Below, one piece after another: positions 49,801 to 58,800 of a stretch of 64,000 nucleotides of DNA. Each line of letters begins with the position of its first letter. Position 1 is the first letter of the stretch. The stretch covers positions 1,436,122 to 1,500,121 of the forward strand of contig QAOA01002417.1 of the NCBI GenBank assembly GCA_003255065.1, given 5' to 3'. The position numbers and the translations under genes are program-made. This DNA comes from Cercis canadensis. Its lineage: Eukaryota > Streptophyta > Magnoliopsida > Fabales > Fabaceae. A model generated the notes under the pieces. The model was given only the letters and a program-made list of their open reading frames with translations. It was not told the DNA's origin and ran no database searches.

Positions 49801-52800
49801 GTATATTTGTGTTCCAGTTCCACCACCAAAGGTGGCTGCTTTTTCACCAATAAGATACTTATTAAATGGTGAAAATTCCTGAATAGCTTTCAAATTGTAT
49901 TTTGCCAAAGCTTCAGACTGAACACTTGTATCCACTTCCATACACTGTCCTTGACGGATATAACTAACTATTGGGATCTCAATATTCTGCAATAAAAAAA
50001 TGAAGATCAAGATCAAGAGCAAAAATAAATTGAAATAGCAACAAGAACTAAATTCAAGACAATAACCCACCACATTACACCTCTGAGAAAATTATAAGAA
50101 AATGAAAGAGGTTAGAAAATCATATTGTGGTGAAACATACATCTTTCCCTTCATTAAAAGACTGTGAAAGAAAAGCTATAGATCTGGATGTCAAAGTCTG
50201 GGTAAGAACAAGAGCATCCCGGCCAAGCCTCATTGCCCCAGTCTGGAAAAACAAAACAAAACCACATGAATTACAATTTTAAAATTCATTAGAGCAAGCA
50301 ATCTGGAAATAAAGATACAGGTGAAATTAAACAGACATTATATTAAGTTTGCTTCCAACTCAAAAGGGGATGGAGCAAGGAGACAATACCAATCAATAGG
50401 AAAAGAAGTAGAAGTACATGAAAGAGTCATGTTCATTTAGTGTTAATCATCAGTGTTATGTTCGTTTCTGACCTCTAGACTATTGGTTACAAAAAATATC
50501 TCACATGAATTATCAGATATGAAGTTTATATAATTGGCATACACAAAGTCCTGGATAACTATACGTAGGGCTTATTAAACTGAAACCAATTATGTAGCCA
50601 AGTAATTATACTCAGGTTACATTTGTAAAATGCAACATACTCCCATTTATGTCTTCAAACTTAAGATCAGCTGGAAAACTGAAAAAAAAAAAAAAAAAAA
50701 AAAAAAGTAGACTCGTGATGGTTGCAATTTTGACAACTAATGTATGACCAGAGCACCGACATACATATGATATAATAGGAAAGGCACATAATTAATATAT
50801 TTGCAATCAAAGTAATTCCACATACACTAAAAATATATACGAATAATTGCGGCCAGTCCCATCCCCTCCCCTTTTTTCTGAGTAATTGCTGCGAGTCAAC
50901 AAGACCAACATGGAACTGAACAAGGTTATAACTTGAGATCTACTTTTGATGCAGTCCTTGTAACATGAGTAACATAAGATTGAAAAGAGTAATTAATAAT
51001 TGATTTAAAGAAATGTTGACAAGTAATCAGCAAAAAATCCAAGCCAAAATCTCAAGCAAAAATGCTAAGAAATAAAATTTGACCCAGTTCCCCCTCCCCT
51101 CTGGTAAAATAACTTTTATTGGTAAACAGAAAGACTAAATGCAAGAGAAAGAATGAATTAAGGCTCTCCAATTCCTTTAAATATAAATCAAAAACACCAC
51201 CCTGAAATTGCCATGGTATGGTAAAATACCATAAATAAGCCAAGCAGACAATCCTGAACCATAAGGCCAGAATTTAAATGCAAGCACACACTTTGCCCCA
51301 CCCTAAGAAAAGGGGGAGTGGGGGGGGTGGAGGAAAGAATTGAATGAAAAGAAGGAGAGAAAAGCTACCTTAAAACCAACACCAAATCTGCCAATCCGAT
51401 CTGGCTCATGTCTATCAGGTGGCTTGTGCCCAAAATAAACCATTTTCACAACCTCCTCATGATTCATCCCTTGACCATCATCAATAACTGACAGAATAGG
51501 AACTGTCTTGCCTGTTTTCATCAACTTTATCATATCTATAAAAATGTCCATCCTGTTACATTGCAACAATATTTTAATAAGATTTTAGCCAACGGGAGCT
51601 ACAAACACACACACATAAACTCTAATATCTTATTGATGGGATTGTGGATGTTAGTGATGTGCTGAATAGAGATGTAGTGGATCAGTTAAATGGTCCAGAG
51701 AATAGGCCCAAGGTATGGAGGGTATATTCGAGAAAGAAGAAAGATAAGGGGGCAGGGATGTAATTAGCTGCATGGAGTTAGTTAGGGGAGGCGTGATAAT
51801 AAGGAGAGGAGGTAACAGTGAGGGTCATTCAGAAAGTGAGGTATTTTCCTAAGGAGCAGAATTCCATCTAGTAGAGGAATTGCTGTAGGAGCCAGTGGCT
51901 CTGGTAGGGGTTGTATTCTTTTCTTGACTGGAATTATAGCTAAGTCTATCTTCAATTTCTACTGGTTTCTATCAATTGGTCCGACCTGCCGGATTCGACA
52001 ATGGCGCCTAAACCAGCAGACAAGGGTGACGCGATGGAAGCTAGAATGATCAATGTGGAAGCAATGGGTCCATGGTTGGAAGGTGTGGAGCTTACCTTGA
52101 GTGAATTCCGGGTAGCTCTTCTGGAGATGCAACGATCGCAGCTGGAAATGCAGAAATCTCTGACTGATAAAATCCAACAGTCTCAAGAGAATCTACAACA
52201 AGCCTTCAAGAAGGAAATGAGTCGGGTTCATGGAAAAAGAACCGAGGAAGAACATTCGGAGGACATTCCCTTCGATGGGTCGTCGTCGGCGGGTAACCGA
52301 ACAGGGGATAGATTCCATCGACAGACGTTCGTTCACCCGATGCGAGGGGAGATGGAAGAGTATCGGTTATCAGTAAAAAAAGTGGAGTTACCAAGATTTC
52401 AAGGAGTTGATCCTATAGGATGGATTCAAAGAGCAGAAACGTACTTTGAAGTACATAACACGCCGGAAGACTTGAAGTTGAAGCTGTCTCGGTTGTGCAT
52501 GGAAGGAAGTACGATCCACTGGTTCACGTTGTTACGTGAGTCAAACGAGCAACTGACGTGGGATCGATTTAAGCACTCGCTGCTGCTGCGGTATAGGGGA
52601 ACCATTTACGACAATCCTTTTGAAGGATTATCGGTCATACATCAGGCGGGTACAGTAGAGGAATTCATCGAATTGTTTGAGACTGTCTCTGCTCAAGTTC
52701 CACGATTAACAGAGTTACAATACTTGGGATACTTCATGGGGGGGCTGAGACCGGACATCCGACAGCGAGTCCGTTCCTTCCACCCATCGAACCGATGGCA

Positions 52801-55800
52801 AGCAATGCAGCAAGCTCGCAACATGGAGCGCGAGATTGAAGGGGTGACTATCGGTGGTGATATCGCGTCCTTCAGGGCTCGATGGGGTCAACCCAATGTG
52901 ATGGGTAAGTCTTACGGGTCACAGTCGACCCGGAAAGGAGGTGATAGCCCGTGGAGCCCCAACCAACCCAACAGCAATTGGACGTCACAGACGACGTCGC
53001 ATGGGGGCAGAACCATGTCGCAAGGGTCTAACTCCTACACGAAAGGTGGTCCCGTAGCTTCAACCATGTCCTCGGCTAACCGGAAATGGGAGGGGGATCG
53101 GCGAGGGACAGCAGAGAGGTCAAGGGGAGTGCGACACATGTCCTATCAAGAATTAATGGACCGTAAGGCTAAGGGACTCTGCTTTCGTTGTGGGGAGAAA
53201 TTTCATCCCCTGCATCAGTGTGGAGAAAAGAGCTTGAGGTTGGTAATTATGGGGGACGAAGAGGGTGTGGGAGAAGAAGGTGAAGTATTGGCATTGGAGG
53301 TAGAACAGGGCTCAGAAGGAGAGGGTCTAGAGTGTAACCTCATGGGTCTTTTGGGAGTAACAGGACCAGACTTAACTGCCTTCAAAACAATGAAGCTTGA
53401 AGGGATATTGAAGGGAATTCCAATATTGGTTTTGGTGGACAGTGGGGCTAGCCATAACTTTGTGGCACCCCAAGTGGTTACTTCACTTAATATTCCCGTG
53501 GATTCTTCTAAGAAATTCAGCGTGAGACTAGGAGATGGGCATAGCGTCCAAACTAGAGGTAAATGTTCTAATCTGCACTTGCAATTTGGACAGAATGAGG
53601 TGATGGTGGATGCTTATGTGCTGGATTTAGGAGGAGTGGACATGATTTTAGGGGTGGCTTGGTTGGAAACCTTGGGTAAGGTGGTAATGGATTGGGGTCA
53701 CATGACTATGGCATTCAAATCAGGGAAGGAAATGATTGAGCTGACAGGTGCAGTAGTTACTGGTTCCAGGAATAATTCTGGCCATAACTCTGAATTGAGT
53801 GCTGGTTCCCTTTTAAGAATGATGAGAAATTCTTCCAGGATGCTGGACGGAATATTATGGCATACAGAAGGAGGAGAATTGGAACTGACAAGGCTGGGTC
53901 AGCACCAAGAACAGCAGCTGACTGGAGTGCTTGAGAGCTTTCCGGAAGTCTTTCAAGAGATGGCAGGGCTGCCTCCTTCTCGGGGCATCGTTCACTCAAT
54001 TGTTTTGAAAGCAGGGACTGAACCCATCAATGTCCGACCTTATCGCTACCCTCACCATCAAAAGAATGAGATAGAGAAGCAGGTCAATGAGATGCTACAG
54101 CAAGGTCTCATTACCAATAGCTCCAGCCCTTTTTCTAGTCCCGTAATTTTGGTCAAGAAAAAGGATGCATCGTGGCGGATGTGTGTTGATTATAGGGCAC
54201 TCAATAAGGCGACTGTGCAAGATAAATTCCCTATTCCCATTGTAGAGGAGTTAATTGATGAATTGCATGGGGCAGGTTTCTTTTCCAAATTAGACCTAAA
54301 GTCAGGATACCACCAAATTAGAATGAGGAAGGAAGATGTGGCAAAGACTGCTTTTTGTACCCATGAAGGTCATTACGAGTTCATTGTAATGCCTTTTGGG
54401 TTGATGAATGCTCCGGCAACCTTCCAAGCAGCAATGAATCGTATTTTTAAGCCATATTTGCGTAGGTTTGTGCTAGTGTTCTTCGATGACATCTTGGTGT
54501 ATAGTGGAGATTGGGAAACTCATTTAATACATCTGTCTATGGTTCTTCAAGTGCTTAGGGAGAATCAGTTTGTGGTGAACAAGAAGAAGTGTAGTTTTGG
54601 CCGTAAGCAAGTAGAATATTTGTGGCATGTGCTGTCCGGCAAGGGTGTGGCAGTGGATCCAGCAAAGGTAAAGAGTGTGGTGGATTGGCCTGTGCCAAGG
54701 AATGTGAAGGATGTTAGGGGTTTCTTGGGGCTGACCGGGTATTATAGAAAATTCATACAAGGTTATGGGAAAATAGCCAAACCCTTAACCGAGCTCACTA
54801 AGAAGGAAGCTTTTAAATGGGGGGCAGTAGCTCAACATGCTTTTGAAACCTTAAAGAGGCAATTACTACTGCTCCGGTTTTGTCATTGCCTGATTTTGCA
54901 CAACCTTTTGCTCTAGAATGTGATGCTTCGGGTAATGGGTTAGGAGCAGTCTTAGTGCAACAGGGCAAGCCATTGGCATATTTCAGCAAGGCCCTCTCCA
55001 GCAATCATCTTTCCAAATCAATTTATGAGAAAGAATTGATGGCTGTAGTCTTGTCCGTCTTACATTGGAGGCATTATTTGATGGGACGTGAATTTATTGT
55101 GTACTCAGACCAAAAGAGCCTACGAGACTTGCTGCAACAGCGTGTAATCTCGGCAGATCAGCAGAACTGGATTGCGAAGTTGTTGGGGTTTAGGTTTGAG
55201 GTTGTATACAAGCCGGGGCCAGACAACAAGGCTGCAGATGCACTCTCAAGGCTACCAACAGAAGGGGAATTGGCTGTTATGGTGGTTTCCTTCCCAATCT
55301 GGAAGCAGGGCGGAGAATTGAAAGCTGAAGTGGATAAGGATTCAGAGCTACAACAAATTATTGCTGACCTGGGAAGTGATGTGGCCAGTCATCCAGGATT
55401 TAGTCTTCATAAAGGGGTTCTTTTACACAAGAATAGGTTGGTGATCTCTGCAACTTCTGCCCTCATTCCTAGTTTGCTGCAAGAGTTTCATACGACAACA
55501 AGGGGAGGTCATTCTGGTTATACTAGAACTTATAGACGGCTGGCTGCTAACCTGTATTGGAGGGGAATGAAAAAAAACAGTTATGGAGTTTGTTCAGTCT
55601 TGTGAGGTTTGTCAAAGAATGAAGTATGCTGCTACACTTCCAAGTGGCCTATTGCAGCCACTATCAATACCTAATCAGGTATGGGAAGAAATCTCAATGG
55701 ATTTCATTATTGGACTTCCAAAGTCTAAAGGATATGATGCTATCTTGGTAGTAGTGGATAGATTATCCAAATATGCACATTTCATCTTACTTAAACATCC

Positions 55801-58800
55801 GTACTCGGCCAAAACTATTGCGGCAATTTTTGTGCAAGAAGTGGTGAGGCTCCATGGAATTCCTATGTCAATACTTAGTGATCGGGATCCTATTTTTATT
55901 AGTTTTTTCTGGAAGGAGCTCTTCAAACTCCAAGGAACAGTGCTTAAGATGAGCACAGCTTATCATCCGGAGTCGGATGGCCAAACAGAAGTGGTCAACA
56001 GGTGTTTGGAGTCATATCTGCGTTGTTTCGCCTCTGAGCAGCCCAGAAACTGGTCAGCATGGTTACCATGGGCAGAATTGTGGTATAACACCACCTTCCA
56101 TATCTCTACAGGTTCTACCCCCTTTGAAACCGTGTATGGGCGTCCACCTCCTTCTATTGTGAGGTATTTGGAAGGGGAAACCAAGGTAGAAGCGGTCGCA
56201 AGAGAACTCAAGGACAGAGATGAGGCTCTTAAGCAATTGAAATTTAATCTCAGCAAAGCACAAGATCAGATGAAGCATTATGCAGACAAAAAAAGGAAAC
56301 AAGTGGAGTTTGCAATCGGGGATTGGGTCTTTCTTAAGCTGCGGCCTCATAGGCAGTCCTCCCTTTCACAGAAAATTTACTCCAAGCTATCTCCTAGGTA
56401 CTATGGTCCTTTCCAGATCATACGGAAGCTTGGCGAAGTGGCATATAAACTCCACTTACCTCCTACCTCTAGAATTCATCCGGTGTTCCATGTTTCTTTG
56501 TTAAAAAAGGCGGTGGGCCAATATACTACTACACCAGAATTGCCAAAGGACTTGGCTGTGAAGGATTCATCAGAACCTGAAAAGATTTGGGCAGTACGGG
56601 ACAAAAGGGATGCTGGTCAACTGTCCAAAGAGTATCTCATCCAGTGGAAGGGATTAGCAGCTGAGGATTCAACATGAGAGGAAGAAATCTTTCTCAAACG
56701 TCAATTTCCATGTTTCAGCCTTGAGGACAAGGCTGCTCTTTCCGCAGGGGGTATTGATGGGATTGTGGATGTTAGTGATGTGCTGAATAGAGATGTAGTG
56801 GATCAGTTAAATGGTCCAGAGAATAGGCCCAAGGTATGGAGGGTATATTCGAGAAAGAAGAAAGATAAGGGGGCAGGGATGTAATTAACTGCATGGAGTT
56901 AGTTAGGGGAGGCGTGATAATAGGGAGAGGAGGTAACAGTGAGGGTCATTCAGAAAGTGAGGTATTTTCCTAAGGAGCAGAATTCCATCTAGTAGAGGAA
57001 TTGCTGTAGGAGCCAATGGCTCTGGTAGGGGTTGTATTCTTTTCTTGACTGGAATTATAGCTAAGTCTATCTTCTATTTCTACTGGTTTCTATCACTTAT
57101 AAGCATCATTTTGCACATAAGCTCTTCAACTTTCATCTAAATCATTCAGATAAGAATTTAAAAGTCTTTACTTTATCCTAAGATTAAATAAAAAATAAAA
57201 TAAAATAAATTCTTATTTTCTTTTTTGGATAAAACTTACTTAGTTGCTTTTGCATCACTTGAATTATCAACAAGCTCAGCTATTCCACCAAAAATCCATC
57301 CAGAATGAACCTGACCAAGAGTTTTCAGGTAACTTGGATCTGCCCGTAAGTAATTTTTCTCAGAAAGTCTATCCTGCGTCACACCATGAGGCTGAGGTCT
57401 GCTACAGGCTTCAGCTGTAGAATGACAAGCACCATTTGCTGAATCTCTCCCCATGATAGTATCGGATCCACCATGTTCATCAGCCAATTGAGAACCTGTT
57501 ATGGAACATCTAGTACACATGACTTTCACCCTTGTACATATGCTTGCAGAAACTAACTAAGCTTATATACAGAATTATGTTTCCTGGTTTTTAATGCATC
57601 AATGAAATCACAAGGTATAGTTAAGCCGGGAAGAATAGAAATAGGATCCTTCACCACTTCTAAATAGCAAAAGTCAAAAGTTAACTTGATGGCCCCAAGA
57701 ACAAACAGGCATCAATAATTTAGATCTGTGTGTGACTGTGTGCCTGTACAACATCCGTACAAAAATTTCATGTGTTAGACATCTACTAGTTGTATGTGAC
57801 ATAGATCAATGGATGAGAATAAGAACCATTAAGTAGAAGCCACACCTGATTCACAATCCCTCGGACTATTACCTAGGGTGCATGACTTGTCCATCCAATA
57901 TGCAACTTTGACCGTGCTAGATGTTGAGACTTCATCAGGAGGCAATAAATAAAACTTGTACTGCTTGAACTCTGCAATAGCAACCTGCAAAAGTAGAGTC
58001 TTGGTGATTCACATCTAAATGCTCAAAAGAACAAATCAAAATCACAAGAGAAAACATATAGGTGTTGCCCAAATTGTTAATGAGCTAATCTTAAATATAT
58101 GTTTGCATGGACAAACGTTTCAAGGAAACTTTTTATCGAGGAAGGGTAAAACAAAAAAAAATAATGTGAAGGGACTTCAACAATCAAGAAGCAAAGCCAA
58201 TTAACATAAATAAGTAACCTGACAGACCCACCACCACCTTGTTTAAAATGTTAATACAAATCCCATTCCCATTATCTTTGAAGTTAATCAAACATCTCAA
58301 CTAAGTATCTGCCGCACACCCCAGACATCAGACAACCCCAATGAGGAACCAAATTTTTGTGACACTCAAGATTACCTTTGAACTGCAGCCAATGCAAAAT
58401 TATCAGTTGCTTACAAATACACAAGTCAAATAGGAAATTGCGCCCATAACAACAAGACTACTTATTTTTCTGGACAATGATTCACTAATTCATATCTGAT
58501 CCTAGTTTACAAGTTAATTTAAACAATCCACTTAAATATACGAATTTCCTAAGCCCCACCGAGATAACTGCTTCAAATAAATTTGGCTTTTGAGTTTTTA
58601 TTCTTTATTTTTTTTTTGCTGATAGACTTTTGACTTTTGAGTTCCTTGATCTTACAATCAATTTGTACAAAAACCAAGATGGAGTTAGACAGGTGTTTGG
58701 TAGACGGATTCTTTATTTTCCTGGGAATCTCAACTTGGGATACTAATATTCCCATGTTTGGTACAAGATTTCTAAAAAACATTCCCAGAAAAGTAAGATT

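Larger units (their letters stand above)
51634..57095 (+). mobile_element. Ty3/Gypsy chromovirus-type LTR retrotransposon (Reina-like), defective
   Basis: A 5,462 bp element with 341 bp LTRs that begin TGATGGG and end TATCA. CTTAT flanks both ends (51629-51633 and 57096-57100), a 5 bp target duplication. Order of domains, gag, protease, reverse transcriptase, RNase H, integrase, chromodomain, is that of Ty3/Gypsy chromoviruses; the short length and short LTRs suggest the Reina clade. A polypurine tract (GCAGGGGG) precedes the 3' LTR. It lies antisense in MORC intron 4; without it that intron would be about 220 bp. The polyprotein is broken in three places, so this copy is not autonomous. Confidence 0.95.
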
